64,000 nt of DNA from contig CM046871.1 of assembly GCA_025617745.1 (NCBI GenBank), forward strand, positions 35,932,722 through 35,996,721, in the 5' to 3' direction. This stretch comes from Heliocidaris erythrogramma (Eukaryota > Echinodermata > Echinoidea > Camarodonta > Echinometridae). Below, piece after piece: positions 23,123 through 35,784 of this stretch. The notes beneath the pieces are model-generated. The model was given only the letters and a program-made list of their open reading frames with translations, had not been told where the DNA came from and made no database searches. Positions within the stretch are counted from its first letter, which is position 1. Each line of letters starts with the position of its first letter. Made by a program: the position numbers and the translations under genes.

Positions 23123-24179
23123 CGTGCAGTGTTAAGAATTTTTAGAGATCTCTTAAGCATTTTGGCGTACAAACAGTTCAAAAAAAAAATCACCCTAAGC
23201 CTAGTCCATATTAGTTTTGTCACTATGTGATGACCATGTGACAGTATGTCTAATGTGCATCGTGACATAGGAAGTGATCATTATCATAGTATATCATATC
23301 ATCATACTATTAGATCCCGGTATTAGATTGTTATTGGTCCTTTCTTATTAATGATACTGAAAGTTATAGAAGAGCCAATATTGCTAAGAGAATATTATAT
23401 CTGTGATGAAACATTCCACAACCTCTTTCAAGAAAAGAAGTCCAAAAATCGCATAACCTACTGTGATCAGAGTGTAACTCATTGTAACATTGATCCAGGG
23501 AGATGGCAGTTACTCTGGTGGATCGTTATTGTATATTAACAGGAAATACACTATCATTCAGAGTGAAAAGGAAATCCACATATCACGTGGCAACTGTAGC
23601 ATATTGAAAGTTAGAAGCATTACCTGCTTCTTCCTGTGACTTGATTGACAGTTTTTGGATGAAAAGTCGTTTGTTGACCGAGCAAGAAATTGATGGTAAA
23701 ATCGATTGGCTTTCAAGCTCAAACAAGGCATTGGCAGTCCTTACATAATTATGCAGATGACCGATCTGTTCTTTCAGTTTCTTTTTTTCGGAGGTTTGGA
23801 TATGTTACATGGACTGGAACTTGACTCGAATTTTCGGTCAGATGCACGTTTTTGTTAACTTGTGCTGAATATTTCGAAGAAGATTTTTCTCTGATCACCC
23901 AACTGTATATCGGAGTAATGTTGTTTGATTTAGTTTTTGTTTTGTGTTTGTGTGCGAGCGCTCATGTGTGTGCGTGTGTGTGTGTGTGTGTGTGGAAATT
24001 GAAGTGAATTTTTATTTTGGTCAGGTATTTTAATGTTTCAACTACACCTTTTTTTACCGTATTTTCGGGTAGCCCTATAGGAACACGAGTTTTTCTCTGG
24101 CCACGTAATATAGGAGGCTAGTTGATCGTTCTCCTCTTCTAATCGAACAAAACGCTCTTTTAAGTTATCGATTTCCTTT

Positions 24180-24530
24180 GAGGTAATTCATACAGATCAA
24201 GCAAGCTATATGAAAAGAAGGAATATAGGAGAAGCAGTAAGATTAATAGACAATGTTATATTCCATTCGTCCACATTCAATATAAACTATCGCCCTCGAA
24301 AAACCCTTCGACTCCGTTTTGCGTTCATTTTTAAAGAAAATATTAAGTTTTTGTATGGTTTTGGGCCTCACTTTCGTAAGTGGGTTGATATCTTAAACTG
24401 TAAAGTAGTTAATAGTTGTGTCATATTAATAGTGGACACTCCACAGTACTTTGATGTGGGGAGAGGCGTACATCAGGGGGATCCTTTGTCTCCGTATTTG
24501 TGTCTTTTAGTTATAAAAGCATATGCATAA
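24180..24530 (+). mobile_element. L1/Tx1-like LINE reverse-transcriptase fragment
   Basis: An open segment reads DQASYMKRRNIGEAVRLID near its start and RGVHQGDPLSPYLCLL near its end, separated by a region resembling the RT palm. RGVxQGDPLSPYLF is characteristic of L1/Tx1-type LINEs and differs from the CR1/L2 style (GVPQGSxLGP) elsewhere here. In place of the expected LDFEKAFD box it reads HSSTFNINY..RKTLRLRF, so the copy is decayed. Neither a 5' nor a 3' end of the element is seen. Confidence 0.7.
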
Positions 24531-25021
24531 CCTAGCCGATCCTGCGCGTAATTTGAATATATATTCGAGTCAATTGAAGGAAGATTTATATTTAATTTGA
24601 TTATGATATTTAAAAAGTATTCATATTCAGGCACTACATCTCCATTGTAGTGAGATATTTGAATATTTAAGATGACTTAAGAGAGAATAGCATTATCACT
24701 AGTTACTCAGGAAATCAAATGATTTTCAATAATACTTTTATCCGTTTCGGTCAGAAAACAATCTTTAACAGAAAACTATTTGAGTTTAATATTTTTAAAG
24801 CAATGTTGTAGATAAAGAAGTCCATTTAAGGCCAGTTAGCTATTTTCTGCAAGGAAGGTCTTGATGTCAACGATGTATTCTATATTAGTAACATTATTTT
24901 ATTCAGCATTACCAGTGAATTTGAAAGAAAAAAGAAAATGATACGAAGAGATAAGTTAAACGATTGATTACTAGGAATTTATGCGTAAAGTAGGTGATAA
25001 AATACTATCATACGAATTATG

Positions 25022-25345
25022 ATATACGTTCGTGTATGTGTGTGTGTGTGTGTGTGGACGTGTTTAGCCGTATGTCCGAGAACATTTTCGGACAGAGAAC
25101 AAAAAAAAAATCATGAGAACAATGGTCCTCGGAAGCCGGACAATTATAGTCCTCGAACGTCGAACAATGAATTTGTGCCTTATTCCGTCGACTGTCCGAG
25201 GACGAGTAACAATAGAGGAACAATACTTGTCCTCGGAAATAAAGCAATACAAGACTCTGTGTGTGTGTGTCCGTGTGTGTGTTATATACAGAAATGAATA
25301 AAGATTACTGAAAAGCAAAAAAAAAGTGTGTCTGTGTGTATGGGT
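25022..25345. repeat. Dispersed 'gtccgaggac' repeat with (GT)n on both sides, copy 2
   Basis: The core at about 25070-25250 is nearly identical to the repeat at 10.69 kb. (GT)n tracts flank it on the left (25031-25056) and right (25256-25282, 25325-25340). Open frames on both strands come from the repeat. Confidence 0.7.
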
Positions 25346-25565
25346 GGTACCCTGAATTAGTCTTTTAATGGTAATCGGCTATAAGGATCAACATGATCAA
25401 GCTGGTTGGTATCATGCAAATGTGTTCTGTCATCACCTGTTTTTATGTCATACTTTTGCATTTTATAACTTCGACTTTCAGCTCTATATTTTGTCTTATC
25501 TAATTGCTATGTTTCTTATACCGCGTAGGCCTGCGGGTGAGTAAAGAATAATCGTTATTAGTATA

Positions 25566-27562
25566 CATAGAACAGTAAACTTAAATTTGCTGTAAACTGT
25601 GGTGCTTGTCTAACCTTTGATTATTTGATTTGGCTTTTATTGTCGTGCATTATTTCATATTCTTTTCACTTATAAAATTTATCCATTTCAAACAATTACT
25701 AAATTCTTTCAAAAAGCAAATTAATATTTTCAGTCGTTTTCAAGAAGTATATTCACTTGATTGTTCTTACAATAGGTGTATTAATATTCAACTTCTTGCC
25801 TTCGATAACTGCACAGAAGAATAGATGATTATATTCATTTACTCTTTGTTTATCTTCAGCAATAAAGTAATAAAGTATCCGTAATCTAAAATCAAAGATT
25901 TGCCTAAAATAATAGGAATCCAAAGTGTACGACGACGAATTTAATCGGAAAATTCTTTAAAGATAAAGTTGAGTTCTGGTCATGAGATTGAATTGTAAGG
26001 TTTTGCATCACCAAAATTATAAGGACTTGACTCAATGCTGCTGAAAATCACATGGGCTGCACACAGAAATGTGTATATAGGACTACACACAATTGTTCGG
26101 CCCGAACATTTCAGCTGTGTCTTTCCATATTTTGAATGTGAAAACATTATTTTGAAGAGCAATCATTTTCAGGGGCCATATCTACTATGATAATCTTCCA
26201 AACTAACATAAAAAGAATGAGAAAGCTCATAAATTATTGTTTACCTTTCCCAGAACTCAAGCTTCGCTTTAAATTGCTTCCTCAAAGACGAGTTCAATCA
26301 GTACATTACACAAAGTACGTTGAAAGGACAATAATGGAATCGATTGACCGTTAAGCAAATTCTAATCACAAATTAATTTAATTTTTGGCGCGTACCAGGA
26401 TTCTTAGGACGAAGTGGAGGTTAACAAAGATGAAATTATACGGGAAATGTGTTAAACGGAATGGAAAACCCTACAGTACCATGGATATATCAGTGTTCAG
26501 TCAAGAATATTCGTCTTGATCATCCGAGTAAACTTCCGAGTCATTAAAGGTGACTCTGATCAACAGTTCCCTGTTTTTAAACAGGGGACTGTTTCATAAA
26601 ACTTGTCATCAATGACAAGTTATAAGCTACTGTTATAAGCTACCAAAATCATTGTATCTGATTGGCTGAGAGCAAATTTGTCTTTTTGAATATTGACAAA
26701 ATATATTCCCGATATTTGGACTTCATTAAAACGTCATTAATTTTATGGAGTAAAGATTAGGCGATAGGCTGACATACCAAAGTCATCGTCAAAGGCATAT
26801 GATATTTGCCCTCCCCCCCCCCCCCCCACCGATTTATATTTTATGTGACAGTGTTTGAAATTTGAAGAAGGAAGCAAAGAAACAGTATGATGTAATGACA
26901 TGACAATTAAAATCATATTCCAAACCGCAATTAGGTGCGTTCACATTGGCATTCTCTTGGAGGACGCATTGTGTCACACAGTGTCAATCGGATATTGCGA
27001 ATAGAATATTAATTTTCTTCATTTTTTTTTCAAGATGACATTTCTTGATATGCTCTTGAGCTTTCACTCTGGACCGCTTTTCATCTTCCATACAAAAGAC
27101 ACAAACACACACAAAAACAACAACAAAGAAAGAAAGAAAAAAGAAAAACCTCTGTTTTCACGGTTCTACGACACTCGCTCTAGCAACAACTACTCCTTGA
27201 CCAATATCTTATACTAACCAATTCCAAACTGCGGTTCATGTTAATAACACGTACCCTTGCAATATAACCATTTACCTTTTAAAAAAACCTTATTTTTCAC
27301 AACAAAATAATTTTATGATGTTGTTTCTCCTTTGAAAATGCCTTTAGTTTTTGGAGGAGGGATGGGATGTCGACCAGCTATCATGGCTATGCCACATTCC
27401 ATTTAGCATGTTTATTTTAAGTAAATGGTACCTGTAAGAATTGACAAGGAAACAATTATATAATATTTACTGGCCTTGAGGGAGATACCAGGAAATGTTG
27501 CCCGCACTGAAATAATATTGACCGAGTCGAAGACAAGGTCAATTTTATCTCAGTAAAGGCAA
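25566..27562. repeat. 2.0 kb tandem segment, unit A
   Basis: Begins 'acatagaacagtaaactta' and ends with an imperfect palindrome (27497-27562) containing 'gaccgagtcgaagacaaggtc'. It contains a poly-C run near 26812 and a motif 'cttgtcatcaatgacaag' near 26605. Relative to units B and C it lacks about 76 bp near 25995 and about 22 bp near 26755. Short frames are shared between units but resemble no protein. Confidence 0.85.
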
Positions 27563-29685
27563 CATACATAGAACAGTAAACTTAAATTTGCTGTAAAATA
27601 TGTTGCTTGTCCAACCTTTGATTATTTGATTTGTCTTTTATTGTCTTGCATTATTTCATATTTTTTTCACTAATAAAATTTATACATTTCAAACAATTAC
27701 TAAATACTTTCAAAATGCAAATTAATATTTTCAGTCGTTTTCAAGAAGTAGGCCTATATTCACTTTCTTGTTCTTACAGTAGGTGTATTAATATTCAACT
27801 TCTTGCCTTCGATAACTTCACAGAAGAATAGATGATTATATTCATTTACTCTTTGTTTATCTTCATTGATAAAGGAATAAAGCATCCGTAATCTAAAATC
27901 AAAGACTTGCCTAAAATAATAGGAATCCAAAGTATACGACGACGAATTTAATCGGAAAATTCTTTAAAGATAAAGTTGAGTTCTGGTCATGAGATTGAAT
28001 TGTGAAAAAAAATTGTCTCCAAGCAATTGGGAAAGGTTGATTATATAGCACAGAAGAATTGGTGTATGCTGTAAGGTTTTGGCATCACCAAAATGATAAG
28101 GAATTAACTCAATGCTGCTGAAAATCACATGGGCTGCACACAGAAATGTATATATAGGACTACACACAATTGTTCGGCCCGAACATTTCAGCTGTGTCTT
28201 ATCATATTTTGAATGTAAAAACATTATTTTGAAGAGCAATCATTTTCAGGGGCCATATCTACTATGATAATCTTCCAAACTAACATAAAAAGAATGAGAA
28301 CGCTCATAAATTATTGTTTACCTTTCCCAGAACTTAAGCTTCCCTTTAAATTGCTTCCTCAAAGACGAGTTCAATCAGTATATTACACAAAGTACGTTGA
28401 AAGGACAATGATGAAATCGATTGACCGTTAAGCAAATTCTAATCACAAATTAATTTAATTTTTGGCGCGTACCAGGATTCTTAGGACGAAATGGAGGTTA
28501 ACAAAGATGAAATTATACGGGAAATTTGTTATACGGAATGGAAAACCCTACAGTACCATGCAGATAGCAGTGTTCAGTCAAGAATATTCGTCTTGATCAT
28601 CCGAGTAAACTTCCGAGTCATTAAAGGTGACTCTGATCAACAGTTCCTTGTTTTTAAACAGGGGACTGTTTCATAAAACTTGTCATCAGTGACAAGTTAT
28701 AAGCTACTGTTTTAAGCTACCAAAGTCATTGCATCTGATTGGCTGAGAGCAAATTTGTCTTTTTGAATATTGACCAAAATATATTCCCGATATTTGGACT
28801 TCATTAAAACGTCATTAATGTTATGGAGTGAAGATTATAAAATGACGTATCCGTTCGTTTAGGCGATAGGCTGACATACCAAAGTCATCGTCAAAGGCAT
28901 ATGATATTTGCCCTCCCCCCCCCCCCCCCACCGATTTATATTTTATGTGACAGTGTTTAAAGTTTGAAGAAGGAAGCAAAGAAACAGTATGATGTAATGA
29001 CATGACAATTAAAATCATATTCGAAACCACAATTAGGTACGTTCACATTGTCATTCTCTTGGAGGACGCATTGTGTCACACAGTGTCAATCGCATATTGC
29101 GAATAGAGTGTTAATTTTCGTTCATTTTTTTTTTCAAGATGGAATTTTTTGATATGCTCTTGAGCTTTCACTCTGGACCGCTTTTCATCTTCCAGACAAA
29201 AGACACAAACACACACACAAACAACAACAAAGAAAGAAAGAAAAAAGAAAAACCTCTGTTTTCACGGTTCTACGACACTCGCTCTAGCAACAACTACTCC
29301 TTGACCAATATCTTATACTAACCAATTCCAAACTGCGGTTCCTGTTAATAACACCCACCCTTGCAATATAACCATATACCTTTTAAAAAAAACTTATTTT
29401 TCACAACAAAATAATTTTATGATGTTGTTTCTCCTTTGAAAATGTCTTTAGTTTTTGGAGGAGGGATGGGATGTCGACCAGCTATCATGGCTATACCACA
29501 TTTCATTTAAGTATGTTTATTTTAAGTAAATGGTACCTGTAAGAATTGACAAGGAAACAATTATATAATATTGACTGGCCTTGAGGGAGATACCAGGAAA
29601 TGTTGCCCGCACTGAAATAATATTGACCGAGTCGAAGACGAGGTCAATATTATCTCAGTAAGGGTAACATCTCAGTAAGGGCAAC
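27563..29685. repeat. 2.1 kb tandem segment, unit B
   Basis: Near-identical to unit C over its whole length and clearly homologous to unit A. It ends with the same palindrome (from about 29608), here followed by a short tandem duplication of 'atctcagtaagggyaac'. No gene recognised. Confidence 0.85.
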
Positions 29686-32040
29686 ATACATAGAACAGTA
29701 AACTTAAATTTGCTGTAAAATATGTTGCTTGTCCAACCTTTGATTATTTGATTTGTCTTTTATTGTCTTGCATTATTTCATATTTTTTTCACTAATAAAA
29801 TTTATACATTTCAAACAATTACTAAATACTTTCAAAATGCAAATTAATATTTTCAGTCGTTTTCAAGAAGTAGGCCTATATTCACTTTCTTGTTCTTACA
29901 ATAGGTGTATTAATATTCAACTTCTTGCCTTCGATAACTTCACAGAAGAATAGATGATTATATTCATTTTAATTACTCTTTGTTTATCTTCATTAATAAA
30001 GTAATAAAGCATCCGTAATCTAAAATCAAAGACTTTCCTAAAATAATAGGAATCCAAAGTATACGACGACGAATTTAATCGGAAAATTCTTTAAAGATAA
30101 AGTTGAGTTCTGGTCATGAGATTGAATTGTGAAAAAAATTGTCTCCAAGCAATTGGGAAAGGTTGATTATATAGCACAGAAGAATTGGTGTATGCTGTAA
30201 GGTTTTGGCATCACCAAAATGATAAGGAATTAACTCAATGCTGCTGAAAATCACATGGGCTGCACACAGAAATGTATATATAGGACTACACACAATTGTT
30301 CGGCCCGAACATTTCAGCTGTGTCTTTCCATATTTTGAATGTAAAAACATTATTTTAAAGAGCAATCATTTTCAGGGGCCATATCTACTATGATAATCTT
30401 CCAAACTAACATAAAAAGAATGAGAACGCTCATAAATTATTGTTTACCTTTCCCAGAACTCAAGCTTCCCTTTAAATTGCTTCCTCAAAGACGAGTTCAA
30501 TCAGTATATTACACAAAGTACGTTGAAAGGACAATGATGAAATCGATTGACCGTTAAGCAAATTCTAATCACAAATTAATTTAATTTTTGGCGCGTACCA
30601 GGATTCTTAGGACGAAATGGAGGTTAACAAAGATGAAATTATACGGGAAATTTGTTATACGGAATGGAAAACCCTACAGTACCATGCAGATAGCAGTGTT
30701 CAGTCAAGAATATTCGTCTTGATCATCCGAGTAAACTTCCGAGTCATTAAAGGTGACTCTGATCAACAGTTCCTTGTTTTTAAACAGGGGACTGTTTCAT
30801 AAAACTTGTCATCAGTGACAAGTTATAAGCTACTGTTTTAAGCTACCAAAGTCATTGCATCTGATTGGCTGAGAGCAAATTTGTCTTTTTGAATATTGAC
30901 CAAAATATATTCCCGATATTTGGACTTCATTAAAACGTCATTAATGTTATGGAGTGAAGATTATAAAATGACGTATCCGTTCGTTTAGGCGATAGGCTGA
31001 CATACCAAAGTCATCGTCAAAGGCATATGATATTTGCCCTCCCCCCCCCCCCCCCAACCGATTTATATTTTATGTGACAGTGTTTAAAGTTTGAAGAAGG
31101 AAGCAAAGAAACAGTATGATGTAATGACATGACAATAAGCCATTTCGGGGATGCAATCTGAGCATGAGCAGATAAAGGTCATCTGTACCAAAATTCTAAA
31201 ACCCACTGACACTAATATTCGATATGTGCTCATGAATGTCATGTAATCATTATTCAATTATGCACTAATGGTGCATTCCATGATATCCAGGTGGAAGTAT
31301 TCTTTTTAAAGGGGGAAACAAAAGCTATTCATGAGGCACCTCTATCACTCCCAGAGTTATTTTTCTGAAGTGCACATAAAGGGACCCTCCATGTCTAAAA
31401 TATCTGTGGATATTTGGGGTCATTTGTACAATCTCAGTACCATGCGCTAACCCCGAACTGGCTTATTAAAATCATATTCCAAACCGCAATTAGGTGCGTT
31501 CACATTGGCATTCTCTTGGAGGACGCATTGTGTCACACAGTGTCAATCGCATATTGCGAATAAAGTGTTAATTTTCTTCATTTTTTTGTCAAGATGACAT
31601 TTCTTGATATGCTCTTGAGCTTTCACTCTGGACCGCTTTTCATCTTCCAGACAAAAGACACAAACACACACACAAAAACAACAACAAAGAAAGAAAGAAA
31701 AAATAAAAACCTCTGTTTTCGACACTCGCTCGAACAACAACTTGACCAATATCTTATACTAACCAATTCAAAACTGCGGTTCCTGTTAATAACACGTACC
31801 CTTGCAATATAACCATATACCTTTTTAAAAAACTTATTTTTCACAACAAAATAATTTTACGATGTTGTTTCTCCTTTAAAAATGCCTTTAGTTTTTGGAG
31901 GAGGGATGGGATGTCGACCAGCTATCATGGCTATGCCACATTTCATTTAAGTATGTTTATTTCAAGTAAATGGTACCTGTAAGAATTGACAAGGAAACAA
32001 TTATATAATATTGACTGGCCTTGAGGGAGATACCAGGAAA
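29686..32040. repeat. 2.1 kb tandem segment, unit C (interrupted)
   Basis: The most altered by insertion. It carries an AAGCC MITE at 31137-31464 and is broken at 32040 by a LINE; its terminal palindrome resumes at 36849-36917. Unit B shows the uninterrupted sequence at both points. Confidence 0.8.
31137..31464 (-). mobile_element. AAGCC-ended MITE, copy 3 (compact reference copy)
   Basis: A 328 bp element with ends 'aagccatttcgggg' and '...ccccgaactggctt'. It lies in tandem unit C; units A and B read 'gacaattaaaatc' at the same place, so the exact insertion point and an AT duplication can be seen. Non-coding. Confidence 0.85.
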
Positions 32041-32082
32041 TTCAATTCAATTCAATTTTATTTCTCAAGATAAAATCAATAT

Positions 32083-33680
32083 ACACTGTTGGTCATAATG
32101 GTAGCATAATTTTTTTTCTACCTTTCGTACACTATTGACAACAATACGAGTCATTTTTTTGCAAAATAAAGCTTATATCTTCACCGATTTTATTGATAAA
32201 TCTGTTCTCAACATATGAAATAAAAAATATAAGACAAAAATTAATTCTTACAAACTTTATACACTGGTTTAAACCACTTTTGACAAACACAATCATCCAG
32301 ACCTTGGATTCCTTGAAACAATGTATCGTTTTTGGTAAATGTTTAACCATGATAAGTTTATCGTGAAAAATAAAATCTTATTGAAGTGAAGTGTTCCTCT
32401 TTTTAATCTTGTTGGGTCACTTAGAACCGGGTATGGCCACCTCTGGCACGCACCAGTGCCTCCACACGCCGTGGCATACCGTCCACAAGGTTGTTGATGG
32501 TGTGCAAGGGCAGTGTATCCCACTCTTCAGTCAGTGCCTGGGCTAACTCCGGCACATGAGGATGATTGTTTCTCTCATTGATGGCACGGCCCAATGCATC
32601 CCAGGCGTGCTCAATGGGGTTCATGTCGGGGGAACAGGCAGGCCAAGGCATCTGCTGCACGTCCTCTGCGTCAAGGAATTCCCTCACCAGACGTGTCCTA
32701 TGTGGTCGAGCGTTGTCGTCTTGGAGCTGAAAGTTATTGCCATATACTCTTCTCGCGTATGGAAGACAATGGCGTTCCAGGATATCGCGGTACACGACGG
32801 CGTTGACGTTTCCTTCAGGTGCAGCCAATGGCGTTTTTCCGCCATAATGTATTCCGGCCCATACCATCACTGAGCCTCCACCTGCTTGATTGGTTTCCTG
32901 GACACAGTCATTACGGAGGTTCTCGCCCCGCAATCGTCGAACCCTCTGCCTCCCATCGGTGCGGTCAAGGATGTACCGGCTTTCATCAGTGAAGATTACA
33001 TGGCGCCAGTGACCAAGGTGCCATCTCCTGTGCCTCCTAGCCCACTGGAGTCGAGCATCCCGGTGGCGAACAGTGAGACGTGGAACCTTGGTCATTCGCC
33101 GAGCTCTGTATCCATGTTGGACAAGTCTCCTGTTTACGGTTTCCCGTGAAACGTTCACTCCGAAGTGCCTCCTCCATAAGTGGCAAAGACGACTCGCTGG
33201 CATTCTCCGGTTCCTACGGCACATGTTCAGCAGCTGACCGTCATCCCGTGCGGATGTTCTTCGTGGTCGACCTGTAGATCTCTCTGGACTCAAAGTACCC
33301 GCCTCTCGATGTCTTCTGAGGATGCGGCACACACAACTCTTCGATAGTCCCATAATATCTGCAATCTGGGCCTGTGTCCGTCCATTCCGTCGGAGTGCAA
33401 GGACCCTCTGACGAATTGCAAGTGACGTTGGGCGAGGCATAGTGTAAGGAATCAGTGTACCAAATTTGGGAGGAATTGATCAAGCCAACTCTGAAAACGG
33501 GCTGTTAACACACGTAGGCTTTCTGCACGAAATGGACAGCAAAACAACAGCAGAAAGGAGGCTCTGCCTTTCATAGCACCAAACAATAAGATAGGCCACG
33601 TTATGGAATGTTTCACTTGACCGACTTTTACCTCGACAATACAAAATCATTATGTAATCAATGAACCTGGTCAATATTAT
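32083..33680 (-). mobile_element. Tc1-like DNA transposon (approximate ends)
   Basis: About 1.6 kb around the transposase gene. Possible inverted ends are weak: 'cactgttggtcataatgg' then 'tagcataatt' on the plus strand from 32083, and on the minus strand from about 33675 'ggttcattgattacataatg'. They align only imperfectly, so the boundaries are tentative. It lies between the LINE's RT and its tail; about 0.4 kb of expected LINE sequence is missing there. Confidence 0.5.
32421..33440 (-). CDS. Tc1/mariner-family DD34E transposase
   Basis: A 339-residue open frame, a normal length for this family, starting at an ATG (MPRPTSL). The N-terminal half has two helix-turn-helix-like segments (about 5-42 and 75-110) separated by a GRPRR motif at 57-61, as in Tc1 paired-like DNA-binding domains. 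The catalytic triad is visible: D152 (IFTDESRY), D242 (LQDDNARPH) and E277 (DMNPIEHAW), with 34 residues between the last two. GGGSVMVWAGI at 187-197 is the usual family block. The protein would cut and paste the element at TA sites. No frame break is seen, unlike the surrounding LINE, so the insertion is comparatively young. Activity is not shown. Confidence 0.9.
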   Translation of the reverse strand: MPRPTSLAIRQRVLALRRNGRTQAQIADIMGLSKSCVCRILRRHREAGTLSPERSTGRPRRTSARDDGQLLNMCRRNRRMPASRLCHLWRRHFGVNVSRETVNRRLVQHGYRARRMTKVPRLTVRHRDARLQWARRHRRWHLGHWRHVIFTDESRYILDRTDGRQRVRRLRGENLRNDCVQETNQAGGGSVMVWAGIHYGGKTPLAAPEGNVNAVVYRDILERHCLPYARRVYGNNFQLQDDNARPHRTRLVREFLDAEDVQQMPWPACSPDMNPIEHAWDALGRAINERNNHPHVPELAQALTEEWDTLPLHTINNLVDGMPRRVEALVRARGGHTRF

Positions 33681-35553
33681 CTATTTAGGCTTTTGAATAT
33701 GATTAAATCAACGGATGACTATGAAAAAACGAATTATATTTATACATGAACGTTGCAATTTCTTGTTTATTTGTATCAGATATATTCAATAGTGATAGTT
33801 TCTTAAAAATAGGAGCAGATGGCGCTAAATAGTCAGAATTAGTAATTATTCTTAAACATTTTTTTTTAACTTTAAGTAATGTGTCTAATTCAGTTTGAGT
33901 TGCATTTGTAGCCCATACAATATTACAGTATTTCAAATAAGGAAAGATAATGGAATGATACAATGTTATTAAATTTTCTGGTAACAAACTATATTTCAAC
34001 TTATTTATCAAACAAATATTTCTACTGATCTTGTGTAAAACATTTATGATTTGGTCTTTAAATCCTAAGAAATCATCCAATGTGACACCCAAAAAGTTAA
34101 CAAAGTTACTGAATGGAATAAGTTTATTATCAGTATAAATGGGAATAATATCAGTATTAATTAAGGGACCAATAGTGTTAGTTATGTTTGATATTATATG
34201 AGATTTTGTTTTTCGAAAATAAATACATTTACTTTTATTAAGATTCAGGGATAGCTTGTTTGCTTTTAACCAGTCACATATATTCTCAAGTTCATTATTT
34301 AAAACATAGACAGTATTAATCAAATTTTTAGACAAAAGACTACACTAGTGTCGTCAACAAACTGATAGAAGGTTAACAAACTAGATGATTTAGAAAGGTC
34401 ATTTATATATAAAAGGAATAGCAAGGGACCCAGAACTGATCCTTGAGGTACCCCGATAGAGACATTTAAAGAAGAAGATAATATACCGTGAACAAAAGTA
34501 TGTTGAATTCTGTTTGAAAGATAATCCCTAAACCAATGTGATGCAATCCCTCTTATTCCATATTGATAAAGTTTAAATAAAAGAATTGAGTGATCCATAG
34601 AATCAAACGCCTTAGACAAGTCTAAGAAAACCCCTATTATATGTTCGTTAGCTTGAAATGATTCTAATATGTCTTGTTGGACATTTAAAAGAACATATTC
34701 ACATGAATAGTTAGGTCTAAATCCATAATGAGTGTCACTTAAAATGTTGTTGTAATTTAAAAATTTATATAATCGCTTATACACAAGTCTTTCTAGTAAT
34801 TTAGAAAAACATGGTAGTAGGGAGACGGGTCTATAGTTCACAAATTTTCAGGGATCGTCTTTCTTAAAAACAGGGATTACCTTAGATTCTTTAAGTTTAA
34901 GGGTACTTTTTCCAGATATAAATGAAAGATTAAATTCGTGAACTAACGGCTAGACAATGACATGAATAATATGCTTAACGACTTTGCAGCTTACACTATC
35001 GATTCCACAACTTGCATTACTTCTAAGGTGTTTACTTACATTGATTAATTCACTTGCGTGAACGGGTGATAAAAAGAAGGAATTAACAACACTTGTTTGG
35101 CAATAAAAATGAGAAGAATGAATAGATTGATCGTTAAGTCATTGATTTTCCTGGAAGTATATGTTTGATCTGAATCATTTTTATAGAAACCTTTCTTATA
35201 ACAGAAAATTGGTATGTGATCAGTGATTGAAGAATATAACACACCAGATGTAATATTCATCATAACATTCGTCAATATATTGTCTATAATGGAAGCTGAG
35301 GATTTGGTTATACGGGTTGGTAAATTAATTTGAATGTAAAAACCGTGTGACGCAATAATATTCATGAGATTAGTAATCCTATTTGAATTCATTTTCAATA
35401 GATCGATATTATAGTCTCCAAGAATATATATTTGTTTATTTTCTTTACAAAGTTCCTGCAAAAGTTTATCAAAATACGTCATATATCGATCCAAATTGGA
35501 TTTCGGGGGTCTGTACACACTTAGAAGAAACGGTTCAGGCTTGCACCCTAAAT

Positions 35554-35784
35554 GCAACACTGGTAGCCCCTTTTTGGGTGCAATCTTGCACCCTACATGT
35601 TCTTGTTTGCACACTTTAATGCCCGTTTGCACCCTAAAAGGTGCAACTTTGCACCTTTAAGGGTGCAGAAACGTTTGCATCCAAAAGGGTGCAAATTTGT
35701 ACCTTTTCTAAAGGGTACAACTCTGCACCCTTTAAGGGTGCAAATTGTAGCTAACTGCACCCATAAAGGTGCTGCCAGTGTTGC
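35554..35784. mobile_element. MITE built from GGGTGCA/TGCACCC repeats
   Basis: Ends 'gcaacactggtagcccc' and, inverted, 'gcaacactggcagcacc'. The inside is almost entirely 'gggtgca', 'tgcaccc' and 'aaaggtgca' variants, about a dozen, in both orientations. It interrupts the LINE endonuclease between VEINIPRAT and LSVYRPPK. The LINE reading frame runs on into it from both sides without an immediate stop. Confidence 0.7.

Noticed and set aside
28491-30802. Identical 61-codon frames in units B and C as a duplicated gene
   Set aside because: Conserved only because the DNA was recently duplicated; no family resemblance, and unit A breaks the frame.
32556-33483. Plus- and minus-strand frames overlapping the transposase
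   Set aside because: Shadows of the Tc1-like transposase in other frames.
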